A stretch of DNA of 64,000 nt, from positions 59,223-123,222 of the forward strand of contig JAFZVZ010000014.1 in assembly GCA_017617545.1 (NCBI GenBank). The letters run 5' to 3'. Positions 41,221 to 50,640 of this stretch are shown here, piece by piece. Below the pieces are notes generated by a model. The model made no database searches, was not told where the DNA came from, and saw only the letters and a list, made by a program, of their open reading frames with translations. The stretch is from Lachnospiraceae bacterium. GTDB taxonomy: Bacteria > Bacillota > Clostridia > Lachnospirales > Lachnospiraceae. Position 1 is the first letter of the stretch. Each line of letters opens with the position of its first letter. The position numbers and the translations under genes are program-made.

Positions 41221-42876
41221 TTGACGGAACAAAGCAAAAAAACTAACAACATTCTCGTCCAGGGTTCAATCCTGGCTGCGGCATCGCTGATCGTCCGGTT
41301 TATCGGCATGCTGTACCGCATTCCGATGACGGCGATCCTCGGCGAGAAGGCGATCGGATATTACAACATAGCGTTCGAATTTTACGATATCGCGCTGTTG
41401 CTCTCGACGTACAGCCTGCCTTTGGCGGTTTCGAAACTTGTAAGCGCGAGAGCGGTCCAGGGACAGCACAGAAACGCGAGACGTGTGTTCCTGATCGCGA
41501 TCGGGTTCGGCCTTGTGGTCGGCAACATCGCGATGTTTGCCTGCTATTTCGGAGCGGACTTCTACGCGAGAGCGATCGATCAGAAGGGTGTCATACTGCC
41601 GTTAAAGGTGCTGGCGCCGACGATCCTGATCTTCTCTATCATGGGCGTCATCCGCGGATACTTCCAGGGCTACGGCAACATGGTGCCGACGGCGGTCTCG
41701 CAGATCATCGAGCAGATCGTCAACGCCGGTGTGAGTGTCGGAGCATCCTACTTCCTGCTTCGCCACTATGTCGGTGATCCGGACCGTCTTTCGTACGGCG
41801 CCGCGGGCGGCACGCTCGGTACATTTTCCGGCGCGGTCGCGTCATTCATCTCGCTGCTGATCATCTATGAGATTTTCCATAAGAGTTTCGGAAAGCTGAT
41901 CGAGATCGAGAAACAGACGGAGGCGGAGGGAGAGGCATCCGATCCGGAACGACCTCTTCACGTGCTTCATCTGATCATCCTGACGGTCATCCCCGTCGTC
42001 GTTTCGCAGACGGTATACCAGCTCTCCGGAACGGTCGACACGCTTGTCTTCAACCGCGTACTGCGCGCGAAGGGGTTAAGTGAGAGCATCCGCGCGACGT
42101 GGTGGGGCATCTACTCCGGCAAATACAAACTGCTCACGACCGTGCCCGTCGCGGTTGCATCCGCCATGGGAACGGCGATCGTACCCGGGCTGATCGCGGA
42201 GTTTGTCCGCGGCCACAGAGAGGCGATGCGCGAGAAGGTTGCCGTCGCCGTTAAATTCAACATGATCATCGCGTTCCCCTGCATGGTCGGCATGTCGGTT
42301 CTGTCCGGACCGATCCTGAGAACGCTTCGTTTCTGGACGGACACGAACACGCTCGCGAGAAACATGCTTCAGATCGGAAGCGTCAGCATCGTGCTGTTCG
42401 CATTTTCCACACTCACAAACGGTATCCTGCAGGGCATCAACAAGCTGTATGTGCCCGTGGTACACAGCGCGATCGCTCTTGTTGTTCACGCCGTGGTACT
42501 CGGCTTCCTGCTGGATCATACGACGCTCAACGCCTACGCGCTGATGATCTGCAACGTGTTGTTCGCGTTCATCGTGAGCGCGCTCAACTGGCGCTCCGTC
42601 GCGAAATACCTCGATTACAAGCAGGAGATCAAGAAGACATTTTTGTTGCCGCTGACAGCAGCAATCTTCATGGGGGTATCCACAAGATGCCTGTACGATT
42701 TCCTTCATCTTGCGCTCAGCGCGTCGGTATCGTGCGTTCTGAGCATCATCTTCGCGGTGCCGGTGTATTTCGCGGCGCTGATCGTCCTGAAGGCTGTCAC
42801 GAAGGAGGAGATCCTCCGCATGCCGAAGGGCGCAATGCTCGTGAAGGTTTTGACCAAGTTCAGACTGCTGCGGTAG
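41221..42876 (+). CDS. MOP-superfamily lipid flippase (SpoVB/MurJ-like)
   Basis: 551 residues starting at TTG (41221), with AAGGAG 10 bases upstream; the first in-frame ATG would remove most of the first helix. About 14 predicted membrane helices in the MVF/polysaccharide-export fold; the N-terminal FIGMLYRIPMTAILG is typical of the SpoVB group. Members move undecaprenyl-linked wall or capsule precursors across the membrane. A charged loop (about 222-245) separates the two halves. No sporulation genes are adjacent, so whether it serves spore cortex or vegetative wall synthesis cannot be decided. Confidence 0.88.
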   Translation: MTEQSKKTNNILVQGSILAAASLIVRFIGMLYRIPMTAILGEKAIGYYNIAFEFYDIALLLSTYSLPLAVSKLVSARAVQGQHRNARRVFLIAIGFGLVVGNIAMFACYFGADFYARAIDQKGVILPLKVLAPTILIFSIMGVIRGYFQGYGNMVPTAVSQIIEQIVNAGVSVGASYFLLRHYVGDPDRLSYGAAGGTLGTFSGAVASFISLLIIYEIFHKSFGKLIEIEKQTEAEGEASDPERPLHVLHLIILTVIPVVVSQTVYQLSGTVDTLVFNRVLRAKGLSESIRATWWGIYSGKYKLLTTVPVAVASAMGTAIVPGLIAEFVRGHREAMREKVAVAVKFNMIIAFPCMVGMSVLSGPILRTLRFWTDTNTLARNMLQIGSVSIVLFAFSTLTNGILQGINKLYVPVVHSAIALVVHAVVLGFLLDHTTLNAYALMICNVLFAFIVSALNWRSVAKYLDYKQEIKKTFLLPLTAAIFMGVSTRCLYDFLHLALSASVSCVLSIIFAVPVYFAALIVLKAVTKEEILRMPKGAMLVKVLTKFRLLR

Positions 42877-42998
42877 GAATGACTGCTTCCCGGTGGTATT
42901 GATTATATCTGTGAAGCGTACAAGCATCACTGCAATATAGCAGGAATACATTGCCGGCGGGCTTTGTCAACGGGCCTGACACGGGAAAGGAGGACGGT

Positions 42999-44255
42999 AT
43001 GATCGGGATCATCGGCTGCGGCGCATCCGGTATGCTTGCCGCGATCATGGCTGCGCGCGAGGGCGCGTCCGTCACCGTCTTCGAGCACAATGACAGACCC
43101 GGGCGCAAGCTTCTTGCAACGGGCAACGGGCGGTGTAACCTCGCCAACGAGGACCAGTCGGAGGAGTGGTTCCGCTCGGACATGCCGGAAACCGCACAGG
43201 CGGTTTTGAGGCATTTTTCGAAAAATGATGTTCTTGATTTCTTCCGCGGGATCGGTATTCCGGTCCGCTGCAAGCGCGGGTACTGGTATCCGCAATGCGA
43301 GCAGGCGTCCGCCGTTGTCACGGCTCTTTCGGAGGAGATGAGAAGGCTTAACGTGCGTGTGATGTACAATGTGGATGTCACGCGCATTGATGTTGTGAAG
43401 GATACGGACGGCACCGTTTTCAACCTGACCGTGAAGGAGCAGGGAGGGGCATCGCGTACCGTTTCGGCGGACAAGCTTGTGCTTGCCTGCGGAGGTCCTG
43501 CGGGAGACCGGCTCGGGCAGAGCGATTTCGGGTTCCGGACGCTGCGGGCGCTCGGTGTGCCCGTGACACGGTACCAGCCGGCGCTTGTTCCGCTGGAGAC
43601 CGATCAGGACGGCAAAAAGGATATCGCGGGTGTCCGCATGGAAGTCTCGCTGACGCTTGCCTGCGGTGACACAGAGTACCGCGAGAAGGGCGAGATCGTG
43701 TGGACGGAGTACGGGATCAGCGGGATCCCCGTGATGCAATTAAGCCGTTTCGCGGCGAAGGCGCTCACCGCGGGGGATGCGGTCGCGCTCAAGGTGTGCA
43801 TGATCCCGGATGCCGGCGAGGATGAGATCCGGGAGATGGTAATTTCGCGCAAGGGCAACCCCGCATTTACGTCGAGAAATGCCGCGGAAGCGCTCTGCGG
43901 ACTTGTACCCGGGAAAATGTCCCAATGGCTTATGAAACGTGCGGGAATCGACCCTGCAGAACCGTTTACGGGTATCGCGAAGGAGTGCTTGGAGCGGTAC
44001 GCGTCGGAACTATCGGGACTGGTGCTCACGGTGAAAGGACTTCGGCCGTATGCACAGGCGCAGACGACGTGCGGCGGTGTTCCGCTGTCCGAGATCAACC
44101 CCGATACGATGGAGATCAAGTCAATCCCCGGACTGTACGTCACGGGTGAGCTTTTGGATGTTGACGGCGCGTGCGGCGGCTACAACCTGCAGTGGGCATT
44201 TGCCACGGGAGCGGTTGCCGGGAGGGCGCTCGCAAATACACGGAGGAACGCATGA
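42999..44255 (+). CDS. HI0933-family NAD(P)/FAD-dependent oxidoreductase
   Basis: 418 residues from the ATG at 42999, which has AAAGGAGG 5 bases upstream. The N-terminal dinucleotide-binding motif is GIIGCGASGMLAAIMAA, then the family motif PGRKLLATGNGRCNLAN (about 38-54), and near the C-terminus VTGELLDVDGACGGYNLQWA (FAD contact). The HI0933 family includes the bile-acid flavoprotein BaiN of Clostridium, but most members have no known substrate. It overlaps the next flavoprotein gene by 4 bases (ATGA). It carries a 16-bp palindrome at 43212-43227. Confidence 0.92.
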   Translation: MIGIIGCGASGMLAAIMAAREGASVTVFEHNDRPGRKLLATGNGRCNLANEDQSEEWFRSDMPETAQAVLRHFSKNDVLDFFRGIGIPVRCKRGYWYPQCEQASAVVTALSEEMRRLNVRVMYNVDVTRIDVVKDTDGTVFNLTVKEQGGASRTVSADKLVLACGGPAGDRLGQSDFGFRTLRALGVPVTRYQPALVPLETDQDGKKDIAGVRMEVSLTLACGDTEYREKGEIVWTEYGISGIPVMQLSRFAAKALTAGDAVALKVCMIPDAGEDEIREMVISRKGNPAFTSRNAAEALCGLVPGKMSQWLMKRAGIDPAEPFTGIAKECLERYASELSGLVLTVKGLRPYAQAQTTCGGVPLSEINPDTMEIKSIPGLYVTGELLDVDGACGGYNLQWAFATGAVAGRALANTRRNA

Positions 44256-45928
44256 GTTCGGAGCGGGAGTCGGTATGCATCCGACTGCAACAACTTCATA
44301 TGCCGGTCACGCACACACAGGACGACCTTGAGAAGTGCGTTGCCGCGAAGCTCGGGATCCCCGTCGATGCGATGCTCTCGATGTCAATCCTGAAGCAGTC
44401 CCTCGACGCGCGCAGGAAGCGCGAGATCGCCTATGTGTATGATGTCGCGGTGACGGTCGCGAAGGGCTGCCGACTGCGCGGGAAGCAGGGTTCCGACTGG
44501 TCGTTCTACGAGCCGGTTCTGTATGAACCAAGGCGCGGCGACGGGAAAGCACTTGCCAAGCGGCCGGTGATCATCGGCGCGGGACCTGCCGGACTGTTCG
44601 CAGCGTATGTGCTCGCGGAGGCAGGGCATCGTCCGATCGTGATCGAGCGCGGCAAGGCGGTTCCGGAGCGTGTCGCGGATGTTGAGAAGTTCTTTGAAAC
44701 AGGCGTGCTTGACCCGAATTCCAATGTGCAGTTCGGTGTCGGCGGAGCAGGTACATTTTCCGACGGCAAATTAAACACATTGATCAAGGACCGCGACGGT
44801 CGCGGCAATTATGTTCTTCGGACGTTCATCAAGTTCGGCGCGCCCGAGGAGATCCTATACAGAAACAAACCGCATATCGGTACGGACCGGCTTCGCGCTG
44901 TCGTGTCGGGGATGCAGGCGGAGATCGAGCGGATGGGCGGCACGGTGATGACGCACACGACGGTCACCGGGTTTGGCATAGAGGAAGGCCGCCTCACGGC
45001 CGTGCACTGCGCGGGCGAGACGGGCGATACAACGATAGATACGGACATCGCAGTCCTCGCGATCGGGCACTCGGCGCGCGACACCGTACAATGGCTCTAC
45101 GAGAGCGGATTTGCGATGGAGCCGAAGGCATTTGCCATGGGCGTGCGCGTACAGCACAGGCGCGAGTGGGTCAACCGCACGCAGTACGGCGACGCGGCGG
45201 AGCTTCTGCCGAGCGCGGATTACAAGCTCACGCACACCTGCCGCGATGGGCGCGGCGTGTACTCGTTCTGCATGTGCCCGGGCGGATTTGTCGTGAACGC
45301 GTCGAGCGAGCCCGGCAGGCTCGCGATCAACGGCATGAGCAACTTCGACCGGATGGCGGACAACTCGAACTCCGCGATCGTTGTGACGGTCACGCCGGAG
45401 GATTTTTCGTCGGATTATGAGACTATGAGAGCGCGCGGGGCGAAGCAAGGGGTATCATCCCCGGAGCTTTCGGAAATCCCGGAACCCTTGCTCGGCATGG
45501 AATACCAGCGCCGTCTTGAGGAGCTTGCGTACCTCGCGGGACAGGGAGCAATCCCCACGCAGCGCTACGAGGATTTCCGCGAAGGACGGGCAAGCACGGG
45601 CTGCGGTACGATCGCGCCGGTCAATAAGGGTGCCGTTCATTACACGGACCTTCACGAGTGTCTGCCGGAGTACATGTCGGACGCGATCGGGGAAGGCATG
45701 GAGGCCTTCGACCGTTCGATGCCGGGGTACGGATGCGACGACACGCTTCTGCAGGCGATCGAGTCGAGGACATCGTCACCGGTGCGGATCAACCGGGATG
45801 AGACGCTGCAGGCGATCGGTATTGCGGGCGTATACCCGTGCGGTGAGGGCGCCGGATACGCGGGCGGGATCATGTCCGCTGCCATCGACGGCATCCGCGT
45901 CGCGGAAGAAATCATGAAAAACAATTGA
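44252..45928 (+). CDS. FAD-dependent dehydrogenase (COG2509 type)
   Basis: 558 residues from the ATG at 44252, which overlaps the preceding stop (ATGA) and follows CGGAGG. An N-terminal ferredoxin-like domain of about 95 residues, with LKQSLDARRKREIAYVYDVAV, precedes the FAD-binding motif VIIGAGPAGLFAAYVLAEAG (about 104-123). Further motifs are GVGGAGTFSDGKLNT and the C-terminal GVYPCGEGAGYAGGIMSAA. It fits the uncharacterised FAD-dependent dehydrogenase group COG2509. Coupling with the HI0933 protein suggests the two work in the same redox process. Confidence 0.9.
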   Translation: MSSERESVCIRLQQLHMPVTHTQDDLEKCVAAKLGIPVDAMLSMSILKQSLDARRKREIAYVYDVAVTVAKGCRLRGKQGSDWSFYEPVLYEPRRGDGKALAKRPVIIGAGPAGLFAAYVLAEAGHRPIVIERGKAVPERVADVEKFFETGVLDPNSNVQFGVGGAGTFSDGKLNTLIKDRDGRGNYVLRTFIKFGAPEEILYRNKPHIGTDRLRAVVSGMQAEIERMGGTVMTHTTVTGFGIEEGRLTAVHCAGETGDTTIDTDIAVLAIGHSARDTVQWLYESGFAMEPKAFAMGVRVQHRREWVNRTQYGDAAELLPSADYKLTHTCRDGRGVYSFCMCPGGFVVNASSEPGRLAINGMSNFDRMADNSNSAIVVTVTPEDFSSDYETMRARGAKQGVSSPELSEIPEPLLGMEYQRRLEELAYLAGQGAIPTQRYEDFREGRASTGCGTIAPVNKGAVHYTDLHECLPEYMSDAIGEGMEAFDRSMPGYGCDDTLLQAIESRTSSPVRINRDETLQAIGIAGVYPCGEGAGYAGGIMSAAIDGIRVAEEIMKNN

Positions 45929-45952
45929 CAGAAACGTTTTTTTCTGTAATAT
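45925..45952 (+). promoter_or_regulatory. Sigma-A promoter of the proB operon
   Basis: TTGACA (45925-45930), 16-bp spacer, TAATAT (45947-45952). The -35 box overlaps the stop codon of the preceding flavoprotein gene. The spacer contains a 6-bp inverted repeat CAGAAA/TTTCTG. Confidence 0.8.
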
Positions 45953-46006
45953 TCAGTTCTTAAAGGCTTCGGAAACGTTGCCGGAGCGGTTACGGAGGTA
46001 CGGATC

Positions 46007-46849
46007 ATGAATCGGGAAGAATTGATCGCTTCCAAGAAGAGGATCGTAGTGAAGATCGGTTCCTCGTCGCTGGTGCATCCTGAGACGGGAGACATGGATC
46101 TTGTGAAGATGGAGCGTCTTGTCCGCATCCTCGCGGACATCTCCAACAGCGGCAAGGATGTCGTGCTTGTTTCCTCAGGCGCGATCGCTGTCGGACGCCA
46201 GACCATGAACATCACCGAGAAACCGAAGGAGAAGTCCGTGAAGCAGGCGTGCGCCGCAATCGGACAGACCCGTCTGATGATGGTTTACCAAAGACTGTTC
46301 GCGGAGTACAACAAGGTTCCCGCACAGGTCCTGATCACGAAGCTGACGATGATCCACGATGAGAACCGCCGGAACGCGAGAGCCACATTTTCCGAATTAT
46401 TGAATTTGGGCGTGATCCCGATCGTCAACGAGAACGACACGGTCGTCACGGACGAGATCGAGTTCGGCGACAACGATACGCTCTCAGCGATCGTTGCGGC
46501 GCTGATCCACGCGGATCTTCTGATCCTCCTTTCGGACATCGACGGTCTGTACACGGACGATCCGAGGATCAATCCCGACGCGCAGTTCATCAAGGAGATC
46601 GATTACATCACGGATGAGCTGGAGGCGATGGCCAAGGGCCCCGGAACCGACGTGGGAAGCGGCGGAATGGCGACCAAGATCGCGGCTGCGCGCATCGCCA
46701 ACGATGCCGGCGCGGACATGATCATCTGCAACACCGGGGATATGCGCAATCTGCGCCGTGTCCTTGAGGGGCAGGAGGTCGGCACGATCTTCAAGGCACA
46801 CAAGAACGAGAATTTTCATCTGATCGATTATCTGACCAAGGAGCATTGA
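46007..46849 (+). CDS. proB: Glutamate 5-kinase
   Basis: 280 residues. It has the amino-acid kinase fold with IVVKIGSSSL at the start, LVSSGAIAVGR, NENDTV and the nucleotide site GSGGMATKIAAA. It phosphorylates glutamate in the first step of proline synthesis. It lacks the C-terminal PUA domain of the E. coli enzyme (367 residues), a shorter form common in Clostridia. GGAGG is 8 bases upstream of the ATG. proA follows two genes later in the same operon. Confidence 0.96.
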   Translation: MNREELIASKKRIVVKIGSSSLVHPETGDMDLVKMERLVRILADISNSGKDVVLVSSGAIAVGRQTMNITEKPKEKSVKQACAAIGQTRLMMVYQRLFAEYNKVPAQVLITKLTMIHDENRRNARATFSELLNLGVIPIVNENDTVVTDEIEFGDNDTLSAIVAALIHADLLILLSDIDGLYTDDPRINPDAQFIKEIDYITDELEAMAKGPGTDVGSGGMATKIAAARIANDAGADMIICNTGDMRNLRRVLEGQEVGTIFKAHKNENFHLIDYLTKEH

Positions 46850-46850
46850 C

Positions 46851-47018
46851 ATGACAGAGGAAGCGATACAGCGGATCAATGAGCTCTACCACAAATCCAA
46901 GTCCGTCGGCCTGACCGAGGAGGAGAAGGAAGAGCAGGCGAGACTGCGCACGGAGTATGTGCAGGCGGTCCGCAACAACTTAAAGAGCATGCTCGACAAC
47001 ATCGAGGTTGTCGACTGA
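46851..47018 (+). CDS. DUF896/UPF0291 small protein (YnzC-like)
   Basis: 55 residues, starting one base after the proB stop codon. The sequence MTEEAIQRINELYHKSKSVG followed by LTEEEKEEQARLR is typical of the DUF896 family (YnzC/YneP of Bacillus), a two-helix hairpin of unknown function; some members are tied to the SOS response. It is all-helical and highly charged. The position between proB and fthC is probably translational convenience rather than proline metabolism. Confidence 0.9.
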   Translation: MTEEAIQRINELYHKSKSVGLTEEEKEEQARLRTEYVQAVRNNLKSMLDNIEVVD

Positions 47019-47073
47019 CACGGATTTACCTATCGTTACGTATGACATCTACAATCACACAGCGGAGGTCACA

Positions 47074-47652
47074 ATGGACAAGGCAGAACTTCGGAAGGTT
47101 ATGAAGCGCAGGAGAAGCGGTCTCTCGGCGGAGCGCATCCTCATGTACAGCGGCTGTATCGCGGAAAATCTGATCAGCCGTCAGGAGTACGCGGATGCAT
47201 CCGTGCTGCTCGCTTACGTTTCGTTCAGCTCGGAGGTGAACACTCATTTTCTGATCGAGAAGGCGTGGAAGGACGGCAAGCGTGTTGCCGTTCCGAAATG
47301 CGTGGATGACCGGAAGCTGGAGTTCCAGTACATCCATTCGTTCGATGACCTTGCACCCGGCAAATTCGGTATTCCGGAGCCGGTGACCGGCGACCGTGTG
47401 GAGTACTCGGAGGACGACAAATGTCTTCTGTTGCTGCCGGGCGTTGCCTACACAAACAGCGGTGACCGCCTCGGCTACGGCGGCGGATACTACGACAGAT
47501 ATCTCAAGAAGCACGATTCGATCCCGAGAGCGATGCTCGCGTACAGCCTTCAGGAGGCGGATACGCTGCCGGTGGACGAGAAGGATGTCCCGGCGGATAT
47601 GATCATCACCGAGATCGGATGCATCGAGACGAAGAACCGCCGCATGGCGTAG
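47074..47652 (+). CDS. 5-formyltetrahydrofolate cyclo-ligase
   Basis: 192 residues from the ATG at 47074 behind GCGGAGG; a longer frame from 47008 runs into the DUF896 gene. The nucleotide-binding C-terminal motif GDRLGYGGGYYDRYL is intact, and the N-terminal RKVMKRRRSGLS helix is typical. The enzyme uses ATP to convert 5-formyl-THF to 5,10-methenyl-THF, recovering a dead-end folate. It lies inside the proB-proA operon. Confidence 0.95.
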   Translation: MDKAELRKVMKRRRSGLSAERILMYSGCIAENLISRQEYADASVLLAYVSFSSEVNTHFLIEKAWKDGKRVAVPKCVDDRKLEFQYIHSFDDLAPGKFGIPEPVTGDRVEYSEDDKCLLLLPGVAYTNSGDRLGYGGGYYDRYLKKHDSIPRAMLAYSLQEADTLPVDEKDVPADMIITEIGCIETKNRRMA

Positions 47653-47694
47653 AATGCTCGCTCACAGGAACAATGACGGGAAGGAGAATACGGT

Positions 47695-48939
47695 ATGAAC
47701 TTAATGATCGAGGGAAGAAAAGCGCAGGACGCTTCAACCGAGCTTGCGATGCTCGCTACGGAGCAGAAGAAGGAAGCGCTTCTGCATATTGCGAAGCTTC
47801 TCCGTGAGAGCACGGAGGAGATCCTTGCGGCAAATGCGAAGGATGTTGAGAAGGCGATCGAGAAGGGCGTGAAGGACTCCTTGGTGGACCGCCTTCGCCT
47901 TACCGAGGCGCGCATCGACGCGATGGCGGAGGGCCTGGAGCAGATCACGGAGCTCGAGGATCCGGTCGGAACGGTGCTTGCGCAGTGGAAGCGCCCGAAC
48001 GGACTTCGCATCAAGAAGATCCGCGTGCCCTTCGGCGTGATCGGCATCATCTACGAGTCCCGTCCGAATGTGACCGTGGATGCGTTCGGTCTGTGCTTTA
48101 TGTCCGGCAACGCCGTCATCCTCAAGGGCGGCAGCGACGCGATCACGAGCAATCTTGCGCTTGGAGCGATCCTCAGAAGAGGCCTTGCGGACTGCGGGAT
48201 CACGGAGGACGCCGTGTATGTTGTTGAGGCGACGGACCGCGAGACGACGAAACAGCTCATGAGACTGAACCGGTTCGTCGACGTGCTGATCCCCCGCGGA
48301 AGCGCGAACCTGATCAACACCGTGCTTGAGAACAGCACGATCCCGGTGATCGAGACCGGAACCGGAAACTGCCACATCTACGTCGACGTCAAGGCAGACC
48401 TGAAGAAGGCCATCGACATCATCATCAACGCGAAGACGCAGCGCATGGGCGTGTGCAATGCCTGCGAATCGCTCGTCGTTCATCGCGATATCGCCGCGAA
48501 ATTCCTGCCGATGCTCGCGGAGGCACTCGCACCGTACAGTATCGACATCCGCGCGGATGAGGAAGCCAGAGCGGTTGTCGGTTCATTTTCCGAGGCGACT
48601 GAGGAGGATTTCGGCACCGAGTATCTCGACCGTATCATCAGTGTGAAGACGGTCGGCTCTGTCGAGGAAGCCATCGCGCACATCAACCGCTACCACACGA
48701 AGCATTCCGACGCCATCATCACGAAGGACTGCAAGGCGGCGGATCTGTTCCTGCGCGCGGTCGACAGCGCGTGCGTCTATGTCAACGCTTCGACGCGTTT
48801 CACGGACGGTTTTGAGTTCGGCTTCGGCGCGGAGATCGGCATCAGCACGCAGAAGCTTCACGCGAGAGGACCGATGGGCCTTGCGGAACTGACTTCCTAC
48901 AAGTACCAGGTTGTCGGCAATGGACAGGTCAGAGGCTGA
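47695..48939 (+). CDS. proA: Glutamate-5-semialdehyde dehydrogenase
   Basis: 414 residues, full length. Aldehyde dehydrogenase fold with the ProA-specific blocks [16 protein letters not shown] and [11 protein letters not shown], the latter with the catalytic cysteine. NADPH-dependent reduction of glutamyl phosphate gives glutamate semialdehyde, which cyclises toward proline. AAGGAG is 8 bases before the ATG. Last gene of the proB operon before miaB, with a hairpin in between. Confidence 0.97.
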   Translation: MNLMIEGRKAQDASTELAMLATEQKKEALLHIAKLLRESTEEILAANAKDVEKAIEKGVKDSLVDRLRLTEARIDAMAEGLEQITELEDPVGTVLAQWKRPNGLRIKKIRVPFGVIGIIYESRPNVTVDAFGLCFMSGNAVILKGGSDAITSNLALGAILRRGLADCGITEDAVYVVEATDRETTKQLMRLNRFVDVLIPRGSANLINTVLENSTIPVIETGTGNCHIYVDVKADLKKAIDIIINAKTQRMGVCNACESLVVHRDIAAKFLPMLAEALAPYSIDIRADEEARAVVGSFSEATEEDFGTEYLDRIISVKTVGSVEEAIAHINRYHTKHSDAIITKDCKAADLFLRAVDSACVYVNASTRFTDGFEFGFGAEIGISTQKLHARGPMGLAELTSYKYQVVGNGQVRG

Positions 48940-48981
48940 CAGCGGCGTATATTCGTCGGAAAATAAGATGCAACTACGAAC

Positions 48982-49012
48982 GGTCACCGGGTGAATTATT
49001 TGCCTGGTGACC
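48982..49012 (+). promoter_or_regulatory. Hairpin between proA and miaB
   Basis: GGTCACCGGG (48982-48991) pairs with CCTGGTGACC (49003-49012), 10 bp with one G-U pair and an AT-rich loop, with no T-tract. It ends 14 bases before the miaB ribosome binding site and may be a weak terminator or message-processing element. Confidence 0.5.
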
Positions 49013-49035
49013 ATTGCGATTATGAAGGAGGAAGT

Positions 49036-50481
49036 ATGGAGCGATCGGAGGAGATGTATGCGGAGCGTGTGCGCTCCCTTGCGCCTGCGGACGAACCGGA
49101 GAGGCAGTACTATTTCATCGATGTGATGAAGTCCGTGCTGGCTGAGAAGGAGAGCCGGATCGGACGGAAACTCACAATGAACGTCGTCACCTTCGGTTGC
49201 CAGATGAACGCGAAGGATTCGGAGACGTTTTCGGGTATCCTGAGCGCGATCGGGTATGAGGAGACGGACAGCGAGGACGCCGATCTTGTCCTGTACAACA
49301 CGTGCACGGTGCGGGAGAACGCAAACACCCGCGTGTACGGCCGCATCGGCTATCTCGGAAACCTGAAGAAGAAAAATCCCGACAAACGCATCATCCTGTG
49401 CGGCTGTATGATGCAGGAGCCGCAGGCGGTGGAGAAGATACGGAAAAGCTACCGCTTCGTCGATGTGATCTTCGGCACGCACAACATCTATAAGCTCGCG
49501 GAATTGCTGTTTGAACGCGAGGTCGGCGGCGAGCTTGTCATCGATGTATGGGACAAGGCGACGGGGATCGTCGAGGATCTGCCGAGAAGAAACAAATACG
49601 GCTTTAAGGCCGGAATCAATATCATGTACGGCTGCAACAACTTCTGCAGCTACTGTATCGTTCCGTACGTGCGCGGAAGGGAGCGCTCGCGCTCGGCCGC
49701 GGATATTGTCGCTGAGGCTGAACATCTCGCGGAAAATGGTGTGCGCGAGGTGATGCTTCTCGGACAGAACGTCAACTCGTACGGGAAGAATACGCCTGAC
49801 GGAATTACGTTTGCGCAGCTTCTCCACATGGTGAGCAAGGTGGACGGGATCCGACGCATCCGCTTTATGACGCCGCATCCGAAGGATCTGTCCGACGAGC
49901 TGATCGAGGAGATCGCGGCCAACGACAAGGTGTGCAAGCACGTTCATCTGCCGTTACAGTCGGGCAGCACTGCCGTTTTGAAGGCGATGAACCGCCATTA
50001 CACGAAGGAACAGTACCTTGCGCTTGTCGAGAAGATCAAGGAGCGCATTCCGGGCGTCGCCGTGACGACGGATATCATTGTAGGCTTCCCCGGCGAGACC
50101 GAGGAGGATTTTGCGGAGACGGTCGATGTCGTCCGTAAGGCCGGCTTTATGGCGGCGTACACGTTCCTGTATTCAAAGCGCACCGGCACGCCCGCTGCGA
50201 AGATGGAGGGACAGGTGCCTGACGATGTTGCGGGAGAGCGCTTCAAGCGTCTTCTGGACGCCGTGGGAGAGGTGAGCGCCCGCGAGGCACAGGTGTATGA
50301 GGGCAGTATGGCGGATGTGCTGTGCGAGGAGTACAAGGCGAAGGAAGGCCTGATGACGGGGCGGCTGGACAACAATCTGCTCGTTCATTTTCCTTGTGAT
50401 GAGACGCTGCTCGGTGAGATCGTCAGGGTCGAACTGAAGACATGCAAGGGCTTTTATTACCTCGGGGAGCGCTGTGAGTAG
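49036..50481 (+). CDS. miaB: tRNA-2-methylthio-N6-dimethylallyladenosine synthase MiaB
   Basis: 481 residues from the ATG at 49036 behind AAGGAGG. The N-terminal UPF0004 domain holds the auxiliary cluster cysteines C55, C90 and C124; the radical SAM core has C200-x3-C204-x2-C207 (CNNFCSYC); a C-terminal TRAM domain follows (about 420-481). It thiomethylates i6A37 in tRNAs reading UNN codons. An extra N-terminal segment of about 45 residues precedes the first domain, as in many Firmicutes. Confidence 0.96.
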   Translation: MERSEEMYAERVRSLAPADEPERQYYFIDVMKSVLAEKESRIGRKLTMNVVTFGCQMNAKDSETFSGILSAIGYEETDSEDADLVLYNTCTVRENANTRVYGRIGYLGNLKKKNPDKRIILCGCMMQEPQAVEKIRKSYRFVDVIFGTHNIYKLAELLFEREVGGELVIDVWDKATGIVEDLPRRNKYGFKAGINIMYGCNNFCSYCIVPYVRGRERSRSAADIVAEAEHLAENGVREVMLLGQNVNSYGKNTPDGITFAQLLHMVSKVDGIRRIRFMTPHPKDLSDELIEEIAANDKVCKHVHLPLQSGSTAVLKAMNRHYTKEQYLALVEKIKERIPGVAVTTDIIVGFPGETEEDFAETVDVVRKAGFMAAYTFLYSKRTGTPAAKMEGQVPDDVAGERFKRLLDAVGEVSAREAQVYEGSMADVLCEEYKAKEGLMTGRLDNNLLVHFPCDETLLGEIVRVELKTCKGFYYLGERCE

Positions 50482-50551
50482 CAGGAAATCGGCGGATAAC
50501 GAGAGGCATTTTCCTCATTCTACAGCCGTATAATTTTTTCGGCGGTCAGCC

Positions 50552-50580
50552 TTGACAATTGAAAACGGTTCGTATATTAT
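50552..50580 (+). promoter_or_regulatory. Sigma-A promoter of rny
   Basis: TTGACA (50552-50557), 17-bp spacer, TATTAT (50575-50580), 60 bases before the start codon. Confidence 0.88.
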
Positions 50581-50640
50581 AGTAATGTTGGATTTTTCTG
50601 ACGTTTTAGAATTACAATTGAATATATGGAGGTGCAATTC

